Shown piece after piece: positions 35,990-44,683 of a DNA stretch of 64,000 nt. Numbering within the stretch: position 1 is the stretch's first letter; every line of letters begins with the position of its first letter. The DNA is taken from positions 8,009,501 through 8,073,500 of the forward strand of contig NZ_CP024985.1 of the NCBI RefSeq assembly GCF_002803845.1. The letters are read 5' to 3'. The stretch comes from Streptomyces lavendulae subsp. lavendulae (GTDB lineage: Bacteria > Actinomycetota > Actinomycetes > Streptomycetales > Streptomycetaceae). A program made the translations under genes and the position numbers. The notes beneath the pieces are model-generated. The model was not told the DNA's origin. It worked only from the letters and a program-made list of their open reading frames with translations, and searched no databases.

Positions 35990-36799
35990 TCAGGCCTCGG
36001 TCTTCGGGACCTTCAGCTTGACCCAGGACGTGGGGCCCGGGATGCCGTCGGCGTCGGAGCCGGTGTAGCCGAGTTGGCGCTGCCAGGCCCGGTAGGAGTT
36101 GACGTCGCCCGAGCCCCAGACATCGGCGTTGGCCGAGCTCCGGTAGCGGTCGCAGCCGACGTCGACCAGCCGCTCGTGCATGGCGGCGATGATCGGGCTT
36201 TGGCGGCCGGCGGTGAAGAATCCGGCGCCCGGGAAGGATTCGAAGGCGGTCGTGGGGGGTGTCCATCGCCACGAGGCGACGGCGGGACCGCCGCGGGGGT
36301 CGGCGGGGTCGGCGGTGGGCGGGCACTGCCCGTCGGGGTAGCGGGGGGCGAAGTAGCCGGTGACGTAGCTGCTGCGGCGCGGATTGGAGTGCGACCAGAC
36401 GCCGTTGCCCTGGCCGTGGTCGACGGAGCCGGCCTGGATGCTGTTGCCGCCCTTGGTGTAGACGGTGTCGGCGTCGAAGCCGGTGACGATCTCGGTGTGG
36501 GCGCCGTTGCCGAAGTTGACCCAGGCGCCGACGGAGGGGTAGTCGGACCACTGGCCGTGGGCCCTGGCCCAGGTGGTGAAGGCGGTCACGTTGTCGACCT
36601 TGGGCACGATCCCGTCGAGACCGGCCTCGTGGTACATGCACCAGTCGAAGATCACGCACCAGGCGACGCCGTCCTCGCCGAACTCCTCCCCCCAGCGGGT
36701 GTAGTTGTCCCAGCCGTCGTGACTGTTCCAGCCCTCGTAGATCTGCTCGGGGACGGTCATGAGGTGGTCGGTGAGCTGCTGCCACTGGGGTGTGCTCAT
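35990..36799 (-). CDS. Endolysin-like protein: CHAP-type amidase domain plus C-terminal peptidoglycan-binding-like domain
   Basis: The protein is 269 residues, starting at ATG 36799 preceded by GGAGGCATCCCC. The N-terminal domain has GVAWCVIFDWCMYHEAG (catalytic Cys) and GNGAHTEIVTGFD (catalytic His), the order of a CHAP/NlpC-type cysteine amidase. The C-terminal 70 residues resemble a phage-lysin binding repeat (GCDRYRSSANADVWGSGD, YRAWQRQLGYTG and GIPGPTSW as in PG_binding_1). There is no signal peptide, so release would need a holin, lysis or another route. No other phage genes are nearby. It could be a domesticated endolysin. Confidence 0.8.
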   Translation of the reverse strand: MSTPQWQQLTDHLMTVPEQIYEGWNSHDGWDNYTRWGEEFGEDGVAWCVIFDWCMYHEAGLDGIVPKVDNVTAFTTWARAHGQWSDYPSVGAWVNFGNGAHTEIVTGFDADTVYTKGGNSIQAGSVDHGQGNGVWSHSNPRRSSYVTGYFAPRYPDGQCPPTADPADPRGGPAVASWRWTPPTTAFESFPGAGFFTAGRQSPIIAAMHERLVDVGCDRYRSSANADVWGSGDVNSYRAWQRQLGYTGSDADGIPGPTSWVKLKVPKTEA

Positions 36800-37083
36800 G
36801 GGGATGCCTCCGGGGCGGGTTCGGTCGTCCGCAGTGAGGTAAGCGGAGTCGTCAGTTTTCATGAGGATCCCCGGGAGTTGACGTCCCGATACCGTCCTGA
36901 GCTGTCGAAACGATTCAGCTGGATATCGGGGTGCCTGTCGTTCCGGAATCCGATGCGGGCGGCCGGCGGATCGGGGGCCGGAAGAATTGTTGAACGCGTT
37001 CAGTTCGGCTGGCAGAATGGATCCACGTCGTCGGCCGGGGCGGACACCCTCGTTTCGTCGCGGCGCGAGCAGGGGTGGTGGCC
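36800..37083. other. Divergent gap of 284 bp
   Basis: This gap between the endolysin-like gene and the membrane-protein gene holds an AT-richer patch at 36860-37010 that probably contains the promoters. I see no other structure. Confidence 0.35.
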
Positions 37084-37760
37084 GTGGATCAAAAACGGTC
37101 GTACGGCCGGGTGCTGGTGGTCTCGGCGCTCGTGGGCTGCCTGGAGGTCGCGCTCGCCGTCGTGGTGGTCTTCCTGTACGTCCGGACGCAGCCCCCGCCG
37201 GACACCCCGGTCGATATCTCCGCCCTGGCGGCCGGGCTCCTCTCGTTCGGCACGCTCATCGGCGTGATCGCGTTCCTCCTGTCCGTGGTCTTCGTACTGC
37301 CCGCCGTGGCACTGGCCGATCTGATCGCCCGTCGGACGGGCGGGCGCGAGGCGTGGTGGGTGCCGCCGGTGGTGGCGGCCCTGGTGGCTCCGCCGATCGT
37401 GGCCGTCGCGGCGTACGACCACGTGCAGGCGCGGAGCGCGCTCGTCTTCCGGGCGGTGGCCACCGCCGTGCTCTCGCCGGGCGGCCTGGTCGCCCGGCTC
37501 CGGCGCCGGGGGCTGGTCGGGAAAGTGGCCCTGTGGGGTCCGGCGGTGGTGGTGGGAACGGGTCTCCTCGGCACCCTCGGGTTCGCCGTGGGCCTGCTCC
37601 CCGCCTACGAGCCGCCGGCGATCGGTCCGACGGCCATGGCCGGCACCTGGGTCGACCACACGAGCGGGACGCTGGTCTTCACCTCCGACGGCCGGGTCAC
37701 CGCCTCCGGGGTCGGCGGCGGCGCGGCCGACGGGGTGTGCCGTCGGCGCCCGCCGGGCGT
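37084..37760 (+). pseudogene. Membrane protein gene whose 3' end is replaced at the tRNA-like repeat
   Basis: The frame from GTG 37084 (AGGGG ribosome site at 37071) gives about four membrane spans (VLVVSALVGCLEVALAVVVV, LLSFGTLIGVIAFLLSVVFV and two more) followed by an extracytoplasmic beta segment GTWVDHTSGTLVFTSDGRVT. At that point a lipid-binding or lipocalin-like C-terminal domain should continue. Instead the frame enters low-complexity VGGGAADGVCRRRPP and runs into the conserved 164-bp repeat with no local stop. The 3' end appears to have been lost by recombination at the repeat. The junction is placed at about 37720-37760. Confidence 0.6.
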
Positions 37761-37925
<165 letters not shown>

Positions 37926-37957
37926 GTACGCGGGCCCCGGGCAGGGGCCCGAAGGCG

Positions 37958-38014
37958 CCACCGCACGACGACGGCCCGCCCGGTGTTCCCGGGCGGGCCG
38001 TCGTCGTGCGGTGG
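37958..38014. terminator. Perfect 26-bp stem hairpin
   Basis: The arms 37958-37983 and 37989-38014 are exactly complementary over 26 bp (starting CCACCGCACGACGACGG) with a 5-nt loop TGTTC. It lies between the tRNA-like gene and the convergent lipoprotein gene and is long enough to act as a bidirectional terminator. Confidence 0.8.
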
Positions 38015-38035
38015 GCGCAGTACGCACGGGCCGGG

Positions 38036-38248
38036 TCAGTTGTTCTGCGTGGCGTCCGTATCCGCCTGCGCGGCCGCGCTGTCGGCGGCGTCCAGCTTCG
38101 CCTGCATGTCCGCCGCCTGGCCGTCGGCACCCGCCGACTGCTCCGCCTTCGGATGGGCGGCCGTGCCGCCCCCGCAGCCGGTCAGCAGCAGCACGGCCCC
38201 GGCGGCGAGGGCGGTGAGTGCGGCCGCGCCGCGCCGGGCGGACCTCAC
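38036..38248 (-). CDS. Small lipoprotein
   Basis: The 70-residue protein begins at GTG 38248, overlapping the stop of the upstream gene (GTGA). A basic start (VRSARRGAA), a hydrophobic core and the lipobox LLLTGCGGG mark a lipoprotein. The mature part is short and polar (KLDAADSAAAQADTDATQNN), probably helical. It forms a pair with the upstream secreted protein and sits next to the two-component system, so it may have an accessory role in cell-envelope sensing. I recognise no family. Confidence 0.75.
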   Translation of the reverse strand: MRSARRGAAALTALAAGAVLLLTGCGGGTAAHPKAEQSAGADGQAADMQAKLDAADSAAAQADTDATQNN

Positions 38249-38652
38249 TTGGACCCCTGCGCGGAGCACCAGGTGGAGACGCCCTTCAGGTCCTCCTGGC
38301 GCTTCTGCAGGGTCGGCAGCAGGTTCTTGCGGAACGTCAGGCGGTCGTTGAGGTAGGTCTGGATCTCGGTGTGACCCGCCTTCTTCGCCTCGGTGACGCG
38401 CTGCTCCAGCCGGGCGATCGAGCCCGCGACGGTGGCGTCGCCGTTCAGCCGGGTGACGGCGGCGTTGACCCGGGACTCGGTCTTCGGAAGACGCTTGCAG
38501 ATCGCCTTGGCGCCGTCGCCCTTCGGCGCGGACTTCGCCGACGCGGCGGGGCTCGGCGAGGTGCTGTCGGCCTGTGCGGGCCCGGCGGACAGCAGAGCAC
38601 CGGCGAGAGCGACGGCGCCGATCGCGGCGGCGGTCCTACGGTTCGCGAGCAT
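38245..38652 (-). CDS. Secreted small helical protein
   Basis: The 135-residue protein has a signal peptide cleaved after GPAQA. The mature part is predicted helical, with two cysteines (AICKRLPK near the middle and STWCSAQGSK at the end) and a KTESRVNAAVTRL...RLEQRVTEAKKAG segment that could form a coiled coil. It precedes a histidine kinase gene on the same strand by 114 bp... the kinase pair itself lies upstream, so the four genes may form one unit. Such secreted helical proteins occur beside envelope-sensing systems in Streptomyces, but the role here is unknown. Confidence 0.75.
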   Translation of the reverse strand: MLANRRTAAAIGAVALAGALLSAGPAQADSTSPSPAASAKSAPKGDGAKAICKRLPKTESRVNAAVTRLNGDATVAGSIARLEQRVTEAKKAGHTEIQTYLNDRLTFRKNLLPTLQKRQEDLKGVSTWCSAQGSK

Positions 38653-38766
38653 GGTGGTATCCCCTTCGGTGCGACGGGCCGACGCGTGGGCGCCCCGGCC
38701 GAGCAGGACGCTAGGGAGCGTTTTTGTGGTTTCCTTGTGACCGCCTGGCCGGCCGCACCACGGCCC

Positions 38767-40218
38767 TCAGTCGCCCCGGGAGATCCAGTCGCGCCGCGCG
38801 GGCAGCCGTACGGTCGGTTCGTCCTCCGAGACCAGCGGGAGCCGTACCTCGATGCGGGCGCCCGTCCCGCCGGGTACCTCGCCGAGGGTGACCGTGCCCC
38901 GGTGCAGTGCGGCCTGCTGGGCCACCAGGGTGAGCCCGAGGCCGGAACCCGGGCTGCCGGGCCGGCGGTGGAACCGGCCGAAGACGGCCTCGCGTTCGGC
39001 GGGCGGCACACCGGGCCCCTCGTCGTCCACCGTGAGCAGCGCGAAACCGCCCTGCGCGCGCAGCCGGACGGTGACCCGGGGCGGTTCGCCCGGCAGGTGC
39101 CCGTGCACCACCGCGTTGCGCAGCAGATTGGCCAGCATGATCTTCAGACCGGAGTCCCATCCGAAGATCCGCAGCTCCGCCGGCAGGTCCACGTCCAGCA
39201 CCAGCCCCGCCCCACCGTCCCGGCGAGCCGCCTCGGTGGCGGCCGCGTCCACCAGCTCGCACAGGTCGAGCGGGGCGAAGGCGGAGACCTCCACGAGGTC
39301 ACCGAGCGCGAGCATCCGCAGCGCGCCGAGCAGTTCGAGCAGCCGGGCGTGGTCGCTCCGCAGGTCGCTCACCACCTCGGCCCGTTCACCGGGGGAGAGG
39401 TCGGGGTGGGCGGCGAGCACGTCCAGGTCCGTCTGCATGCTCATCAGTGGCGTACGCAGCTCGTGCGAGGCCGCGGAGGAGAAGGACCGGGCGGTCTCCA
39501 GGGCCTGCGCGGTCCGTGCCGCCTGCTCGTCGTAGCGGGTGAGGAGCTGGCCGATGGCCGCGGACAGTTCGTCCACCTCGGCGATGTTCGCGGGGGTACC
39601 GGCGAAGGCGGCGGCCCCCGCCGCCGGGTCGAGCCCGGCGGCCCGCCGGCTCAGCCGCCGTACGGACGCGGTGGCGCGTCCCGCCAGGCCGTACGCGAGG
39701 AGCCCGGACACCGGAGCGGCCAGCAGCGCCACGAGCAGCACCCGCCGCCGTACGGCGGCCACCTGCGGGTCGGTGCTCGAAGCCGCCGTGTAGATCCACA
39801 GGTTTCCGGCCGCGCCGCCGGTGACCGGCACGCTCAGCACCCGCCAGGCATGGCCCTTGGCGCGGACCGTGACCGGGCCCTGTGGGGTCCGGTCGGGCAG
39901 CCGGACCGCCGCGTCGGGCTGCGGACCGCCTTCCAGGACGGTCGCACCGTTCGCGCCGCGCACCCGGATCCCCGCGTCGAGGACGTCACCGAGCACCTTG
40001 CGGTGCTGGTTCTGCTCCGCCTTCGGCCGCCCGTTGCGGTCGGCGGCCAGCAGGGCCCGTACGTCGGGCAGGACGGCCGAGGCCCGGTCCTGGAGCCGTG
40101 CGTCCTGCTGCTGGCGCAGGTCGCGGCTGACGAGCCCGAGCACCAGCAGACCCGCCGCGAGCACCAGCAACGGCATGACCACGGTGACCGAGAGCGCGAT
40201 CCGGGTGGAGAGTTTCAC
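38767..40218 (-). CDS. Sensor histidine kinase
   Basis: The 483-residue kinase starts at GTG 40218 and overlaps the response-regulator stop by GTGA. It has a first membrane span at residues 5-30, an extracytoplasmic sensor region of about 120 residues, a second span (VLLVALLAAPVSGLLAYGLA), a HAMP-like linker and a HisKA domain with the phospho-His in SSAASHELRTPLMSM. The HATPase domain shows NLLRNAVVHG, VDDEGPGVPP and GSGLGLTLVAQQ. It is EnvZ/TcrY-like. The ligand is unknown. Two small secreted proteins follow on the same strand. Confidence 0.92.
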   Translation of the reverse strand: MKLSTRIALSVTVVMPLLVLAAGLLVLGLVSRDLRQQQDARLQDRASAVLPDVRALLAADRNGRPKAEQNQHRKVLGDVLDAGIRVRGANGATVLEGGPQPDAAVRLPDRTPQGPVTVRAKGHAWRVLSVPVTGGAAGNLWIYTAASSTDPQVAAVRRRVLLVALLAAPVSGLLAYGLAGRATASVRRLSRRAAGLDPAAGAAAFAGTPANIAEVDELSAAIGQLLTRYDEQAARTAQALETARSFSSAASHELRTPLMSMQTDLDVLAAHPDLSPGERAEVVSDLRSDHARLLELLGALRMLALGDLVEVSAFAPLDLCELVDAAATEAARRDGGAGLVLDVDLPAELRIFGWDSGLKIMLANLLRNAVVHGHLPGEPPRVTVRLRAQGGFALLTVDDEGPGVPPAEREAVFGRFHRRPGSPGSGLGLTLVAQQAALHRGTVTLGEVPGGTGARIEVRLPLVSEDEPTVRLPARRDWISRGD

Positions 40219-40916
40219 GATCGGCTCCCCGCGTCGGGCGCGCGCAGCACGAAGCCGACGCCGCGCACCGTGTGGATCAGCCGGGGGCGTCCGCCCTCTT
40301 CCAGCTTCCGGCGCAGGTAGCTGACGAAGGTGTCGACCGCGTCGGTGCGCACCTCGAAGTCGTAGCCCCACACCCGGTCCAGCAACTGGTCCCGGGTCAG
40401 CACGATGCCCGCGTTGCGCACCAGGGCGGCGAGCAGCTCGAACTCCCGCCGGGTGAGGTGGACCTCGGCCCCGCCGTGGCGCACCTGCCGGGTCGCCTGG
40501 TCCATCTCCAGCGGCCCTGCGCGCAGCACGTCCCGCTCGCCGCGCGCCGGGCTGCGCCGCAGCAGGGCGTGCAGGCGCAGCACCAGCTCCTCCAGTGCGA
40601 AGGGCTTGACGAGGTAGTCGTCGGCGCCGGCCTGGAGCCCGGCGACCCGGTCGGCCAGCTCGTCCAGGGCCGACAGCATCAGGACGGGGGTTTCGTCGCC
40701 CCGGGCGCGCAGGGTCCGGCACACCTCCGTGCCGGTCAGCCCGGGCATGGACACGTCCAGGACGAGCACGTCGGGGTGGCGCGCGTCCACCCGGGCGAGG
40801 GCGCCGGGCCCGTCCTCGGCGAGGACCACGGTGAATCCGCTCAGCCGCAGCCCGCGCTCCAGCGAACGCCGGATGGCGGCGTCGTCGTCCGCCACGAGCA
40901 CCACTGCCGTGTTCAT
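40215..40916 (-). CDS. OmpR-type response regulator
   Basis: The 233-residue protein has a receiver domain with the acidic pair DDDAA at 9-13, the phospho-Asp in VLVLDVSMPGLTG and the Lys in YLVKPFALEEL. The C-terminal winged helix has LTRREFELLAALVRNAGIVL and DQLLDRVWGYDFEVRTDAVD, TrcR/PrrA-like. The start is ATG 40916. It is cotranscribed with the kinase (GTGA overlap). The whole pair is bracketed by the two 164-bp tRNA-like repeats. Confidence 0.94.
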   Translation of the reverse strand: MNTAVVLVADDDAAIRRSLERGLRLSGFTVVLAEDGPGALARVDARHPDVLVLDVSMPGLTGTEVCRTLRARGDETPVLMLSALDELADRVAGLQAGADDYLVKPFALEELVLRLHALLRRSPARGERDVLRAGPLEMDQATRQVRHGGAEVHLTRREFELLAALVRNAGIVLTRDQLLDRVWGYDFEVRTDAVDTFVSYLRRKLEEGGRPRLIHTVRGVGFVLRAPDAGSRS

Positions 40917-41114
40917 GCTGCCTCCCGCGCCGCCCTGCCCGAACCGGGCCCGACCCTCTCACAGCCGTCCGCGCCGCCCGGACGCGGGCCCCCGTGCACC
41001 ACCACCGCGGAGGGCACGCCGTCCACGAGGGCCGTCGCCAGGCGGGCCACGGCCTCCCGGCGCGGCAGGCGGTGCCGGGCGCGGAACCCGCGCCGGGCCC
41101 GGACCGGGCGGTGC

Positions 41115-41278
41115 GTCAGTGTGGGGTCAGGGGCTCTCGTGCAGTCTGGTTGTCGTGACCGGGCGGGTGACCGGGCCGGTCACGAGGGAGAGGTGCCCGG
41201 AGTGGTTGATCGGGGGCCGGCCACTGGTCGTTCGGGTCCTGTCGGGATCCACGCAGGTTCGAATCCTGCCCTCTCCGC
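41115..41278 (+). repeat. 164-bp direct repeat, copy 2 (carries tRNA-like gene)
   Basis: Second copy of the repeat at 37761-37924, in the same orientation, 3.35 kb away. The two bracket two secreted-protein genes and a two-component system. Confidence 0.85.
41187..41276 (+). ncRNA. Class II tRNA-like gene, copy 2 (noncanonical anticodon arm)
   Basis: It is identical to copy 1 at 85 of 90 positions. The five differences are all transitions and all lie between tRNA-like positions 30 and 42. They keep or wobble the stem pairs (A-T to G-T, G-C to G-T) and change the anticodon-position triplet from ATC to ACT. Acceptor, D, variable and T arms are unchanged. The loop again has C instead of U33. 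Confidence 0.6.
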
Positions 41279-41366
41279 TGTGCGTTCGCTGCGCCCGGCC
41301 CCTCCGCGCCGCCGACTACGATGCGTGGCATCGGCGGGGCAGGGCGGCGGGGCGGAGGGGTGGCGC

Positions 41367-42365
41367 GTGAGCGGGTACGGCGCGGGCGGGTACGGGGATC
41401 CGGCGGGCGGCGCGGCCGGGCCGGCGCCGACGGGACGGCCCGGCCAGGGCGCCTCGCCGAACCCGCAGGGGTACCCGTACGCGGTCCGGCAGGCGGGATC
41501 CCCGTACGCGCCGCCGGTTCCGCCGCAGGGGCATCCGTACAACCCGTACGACCAGAGCCCGTACGACCCGGGCCGGTACAACCCCTACGCCCCGTACGTG
41601 CCGCCGCCCGTCGAGCCCTCCCGGGGCAGGAAGATCATGCGGGCGGTCCTCAATCCGCTGTACGCCGCTCAGCGGACCTTCCGTCCGTCGCGTACCGGGA
41701 TCGCGCACGATCCGCAGGTGCGCCGGCTCCAGCTCTGGCGGACCGTACTGGGGCTGGCCGCCTGGGTGGGTCTGACGCTCGCCTACAAGGCCGTCGTCGG
41801 CGCCGCCGAGGTCAAGGCGCTGGCGGACGACCGTCTCGACCAGAGCTGGTCCAGCGTCCTGGTCCTCGTCTGCACCTTCCCCGTCGTCGTGGGCGTCTTC
41901 GTGGCCGCCGCGAGGGGCGGGCTGCGGCGCGTGTACCTGCGACGGGCCCTGCGCCCGCTCGGCGCGGTACTGGCCGTCATGGCGTCCATGGGCACCTCGG
42001 CGCTCGCGATGGCCCCGGAACTGGCGGGTCTGCGCGACGCCGTGGGGCTGCCCGGAAAGATCGTCATCGGGGTGCTGTGCCTGTGGTCGATCGGGTTCGC
42101 GCTCTACGGCATCGGCCTCTCCCTGGTTCACGTCTTCCGTACCGCCGACATCCACGAGGTGCTGCCGCCGGTCCTCGCGGGCGTCCTGGTGTGGGAGACG
42201 GCGCTGCTGGACGTGGTCACGGGTGCCTATACCCAGGTCCCGGCGGGCGTCCGGGCGGTCTTCGTCCTCGGCGCGCCCGTCACCGTCACGGCCCTGTCCT
42301 GGTGGGAGTTGCGCCGCCTGCGCCGCCACCACGGGCTGACGGTGCGCGGAGCACTCGGGCGCTGA
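41367..42365 (+). CDS. Membrane protein with Pro/Tyr/Gly-rich N-terminus
   Basis: The 332-residue protein starts at GTG 41367, after GGAGGGG. The first 95 residues are a disordered Gly/Pro/Tyr-rich segment (repeated NPYDQSPYDPG-like units). A basic linker and six membrane spans follow (TVLGLAAWVGLTLAYKAVVG, VLVLVCTFPVVVGVFVAA and four more). The layout is common in Streptomyces envelope proteins of unknown function. It lies just downstream of the second tRNA-like repeat and convergent with a TetR gene. Confidence 0.78.
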   Translation: MSGYGAGGYGDPAGGAAGPAPTGRPGQGASPNPQGYPYAVRQAGSPYAPPVPPQGHPYNPYDQSPYDPGRYNPYAPYVPPPVEPSRGRKIMRAVLNPLYAAQRTFRPSRTGIAHDPQVRRLQLWRTVLGLAAWVGLTLAYKAVVGAAEVKALADDRLDQSWSSVLVLVCTFPVVVGVFVAAARGGLRRVYLRRALRPLGAVLAVMASMGTSALAMAPELAGLRDAVGLPGKIVIGVLCLWSIGFALYGIGLSLVHVFRTADIHEVLPPVLAGVLVWETALLDVVTGAYTQVPAGVRAVFVLGAPVTVTALSWWELRRLRRHHGLTVRGALGR

Positions 42366-42416
42366 CGGCCCCGCGGCGCCCGTACGACGCCGCGCCCTGT
42401 CCCCCCTGGCCCGGCG

Positions 42417-43052
42417 TCAGCCGGGAAGGGCGTCGGCCAGGCCCGCGCCGAGGAGCAGGAAGGCCCGGTCGGCGGCGGCGACGGCCTCGGGGTACACCTC
42501 GTCCGCAGGGTGGCCCGCCTGCATCCGGGCGCTGTTGCGGTCGGCCAGGACGCGCAGGACGGTGACGATCTGCACCGCGGCGAGCCGCGCGGTGAGCTCG
42601 TCGGCCCCGGCCTCCTCCAGTGCCCCGGCGAGGGCGTCGATGCTGCGGCCCGCGTACCGGAGCAGCCGCTCGCTGAGGCTCGCCGTCGTGCTGAGCAGCC
42701 GGGCGAAGGCCACGGCGTCCGGGTCGGAGGTGAGTCCGGTGACCGGGTCCCGCCGGGCCAGGGCGTCGAGTTCGTGAGCGTGCAGGGCGGCCAGCGGGCT
42801 CGTACCGGCCGGGCGGGCGCGGACCACGCGGGCCGATTCGTCCTCGTGGTCGGCGAACTGCTGCAGGACCAGGTCTTCCTTGGTCGGGAAGTAGGTGAAC
42901 AGCGTGCGCTTGGAGACCTCGGCCGCTTCGGCGATCTCCACGATCGACACGTCGTCGAAGCCGCGGCTCAGGAACAGTCGCAGCGCCGCTTCGAAGATCG
43001 TCTGCCGGGTGCGCTGCTTCTTGCGTTCCCGCAGTCCGAGTTGCTCAGTCAT
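42417..43052 (-). CDS. TetR-family regulator of the divergent monooxygenase
   Basis: The 211-residue protein has the TetR N-terminal helix-turn-helix (QRTRQTIFEAALRLFLSRGF, SIVEIAEAAEVSKRTLFTYFPTKED) and a helical ligand-binding C-terminus. It diverges from a FAD-dependent aromatic monooxygenase, and the 92-bp gap contains an operator-like inverted repeat. It probably represses the monooxygenase until its substrate or a related phenolic compound binds. The start ATG 43052 was chosen because the TetR homology begins right after it. Confidence 0.92.
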   Translation of the reverse strand: MTEQLGLRERKKQRTRQTIFEAALRLFLSRGFDDVSIVEIAEAAEVSKRTLFTYFPTKEDLVLQQFADHEDESARVVRARPAGTSPLAALHAHELDALARRDPVTGLTSDPDAVAFARLLSTTASLSERLLRYAGRSIDALAGALEEAGADELTARLAAVQIVTVLRVLADRNSARMQAGHPADEVYPEAVAAADRAFLLLGAGLADALPG

Positions 43053-43094
43053 GCGCCCACGATAGAGCAATGGGGGTACCGAGGAGAAATTTGC

Positions 43095-43118
43095 ACCTGG
43101 TATAGTTATCTACCAAGT
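43095..43118. promoter_or_regulatory. TetR operator overlapping a -10 element
   Basis: ACCTGGTA-N8-TACCAAGT (one mismatched pair) surrounds TATAGT (43101-43106), a good -10 element for the monooxygenase gene starting at 43145. The position between divergent TetR and target genes supports an operator. Confidence 0.65.
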
Positions 43119-43144
43119 GAAGTGATCGTCCTGTGGAGGCATCC

Positions 43145-44653
43145 ATGAACGTGCAGGTCACCGGTGTCATCGTCGTCGGGGCCGGCGGCGCCGGACTCAC
43201 CCTCGCCACCGAGCTCGCCCTCGTCGGAGTGCCCGCGGTCGTGCTGGACCGGCTGCCCGGCCGCAACCTCCAGTCCCGCGCCGGGGCGATCCAGCCCCGG
43301 ACCGCCGAGATGCTCGCGCTGCGTGGTCTGCTGGACGACGCCCTCGGGCGGTCCATCGACTACCGGCTCGTCGGGGGCCACTTCGCGGGACTGCCCGTCC
43401 CGCTGGACTACGCGGCGTGGGACACCCGCTATCCGCACCCGGTCCTGCTCCCGCAGGACCAGCTGGAGGCGGTGCTCGAAGACCGGCTCACCGAGCTGGG
43501 CGGTCAGGTGCTCAGGGAGCACCGGCTGACCGGCATGCAGCAGGACGCCGACGGAGTCACGGTCACCGCGACCGCGCCGGGCGGGGAGCTGTCGCTGCGG
43601 GGCCGCTACCTCGTCGCGTGCGACGGCGCCCACAGCAGCGTGCGCAAGATCATCGGAGCCGATTTCCCCGGTGAGGCCGCCACCGTCCGCATGGGCACCG
43701 CCGATCTGCTGCTCACCGGGGACGTGGACGACAGCTCCTCCGGACACATCAGCTCGCGGATCCACACTTCGCCCCAGGGCCACTTCGCCATGATCACGCC
43801 GCTGGCGAACGGTCTCCACAAGCTCATCTTCAGCGGCCCGCAGACGATGCTGGCCGAGCGCGACGCGCCGGTGACGCCCGCGGAGGTCCGCGAGGTGCTG
43901 CGCGCCACCCACGGCGGGGCGCTCGACGTCGCCGAGATCCGCTACTCCTCCCGCTTCAGCAACGCCAGCAGGCAGCTGGAGCACTACCGCCACGGCCGCG
44001 TGTTCTTCGCGGGCGACTCCGCCCACATCCACTCCCCGGCCGGGGGCCAGGGGCTCAACCTCGGCGTCCAGGACGCGTTCAACCTCGGCTGGAAGCTCGC
44101 CGCCGTCCTGCGGGGAGATGCCGGCGAGGAATTGCTGGACACCTACCAGAGCGAGCGGCACCCCGTCGCCGCGCGGGTCCTCGCCCTCACCCGGGCCCAG
44201 GGGGTGATCATGGGGCCGCAGCGCGACGGTGGGCTGGGCGAGCTGCGCGACGTGCTCACCGACCTGCTCCGCCTGCCCGAGGCCAACCGGTACATGGCCG
44301 GGGTGATGGCCGGGCTCGACCTCTGCCTCCCGTCCCCCGACGCCGAGGCCCATCCGCTGCTGGGCCTGCGGATGCCCGACCTCGACCTCCTCCTCGACGA
44401 CGGCGAGCGGATCCGGTTCAGCGACCTGACGCGCTCCGGCCGCGGCGTCCTGCTCGACCTCGGCGACACCCCCCTCGCCGCCGCGGCTCCCTGGAGCGAC
44501 CGGGTCACCCACGTGCGCGCCCGGGTGGAAGCCGCCGGGACCGGCGCCGAGGCCGTGCTCGTCCGGCCCGACGGCTACGTCTGCTGGGCCGGAGGAGCCG
44601 GTCTCACCGAGACGCTCACCCGCTGGTTCGGCCCCGTCCGGACTCGTGGCTGA
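43145..44653 (+). CDS. FAD-dependent aromatic monooxygenase (PHBH/RdmE type)
   Basis: The 502-residue protein has an N-terminal Rossmann motif VVGAGGAGLTLATELA, the DG motif CDGAHSSVRKIIG and the second FAD motif GDSAHIHSPAGGQGLN, all typical of class A flavoprotein hydroxylases. A C-terminal thioredoxin-like domain (residues 400-502) lacks obvious redox Cys. Such enzymes hydroxylate polyketide or simple aromatic substrates and often inactivate antibiotics such as rifampicin or tetracycline. The substrate here is unknown. It is controlled by the divergent TetR gene. Confidence 0.92.
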   Translation: MNVQVTGVIVVGAGGAGLTLATELALVGVPAVVLDRLPGRNLQSRAGAIQPRTAEMLALRGLLDDALGRSIDYRLVGGHFAGLPVPLDYAAWDTRYPHPVLLPQDQLEAVLEDRLTELGGQVLREHRLTGMQQDADGVTVTATAPGGELSLRGRYLVACDGAHSSVRKIIGADFPGEAATVRMGTADLLLTGDVDDSSSGHISSRIHTSPQGHFAMITPLANGLHKLIFSGPQTMLAERDAPVTPAEVREVLRATHGGALDVAEIRYSSRFSNASRQLEHYRHGRVFFAGDSAHIHSPAGGQGLNLGVQDAFNLGWKLAAVLRGDAGEELLDTYQSERHPVAARVLALTRAQGVIMGPQRDGGLGELRDVLTDLLRLPEANRYMAGVMAGLDLCLPSPDAEAHPLLGLRMPDLDLLLDDGERIRFSDLTRSGRGVLLDLGDTPLAAAAPWSDRVTHVRARVEAAGTGAEAVLVRPDGYVCWAGGAGLTETLTRWFGPVRTRG

Positions 44654-44683
44654 CGGGCTCGCGGGGGAGTCCGGGTGATCGGC

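Larger units (their letters stand above)
40917..41366. other. 450-bp gap containing the second repeat
   Basis: Besides the 164-bp repeat (41115-41278) there is a GC-rich stretch 40917-41114 with the response-regulator promoter presumably near its left end, and a short leader 41279-41366 with GGAGGGG before GTG 41367. No protein-coding gene is supported in the gap. Short antisense readings across the repeat are translations of the tRNA-like element. Confidence 0.5.

Noticed and set aside
41116..41581. Short minus-strand ORFs reading GQDSNLRGSRQ and similar
   Set aside because: They are antisense translations of the tRNA-like element, a common annotation artefact.
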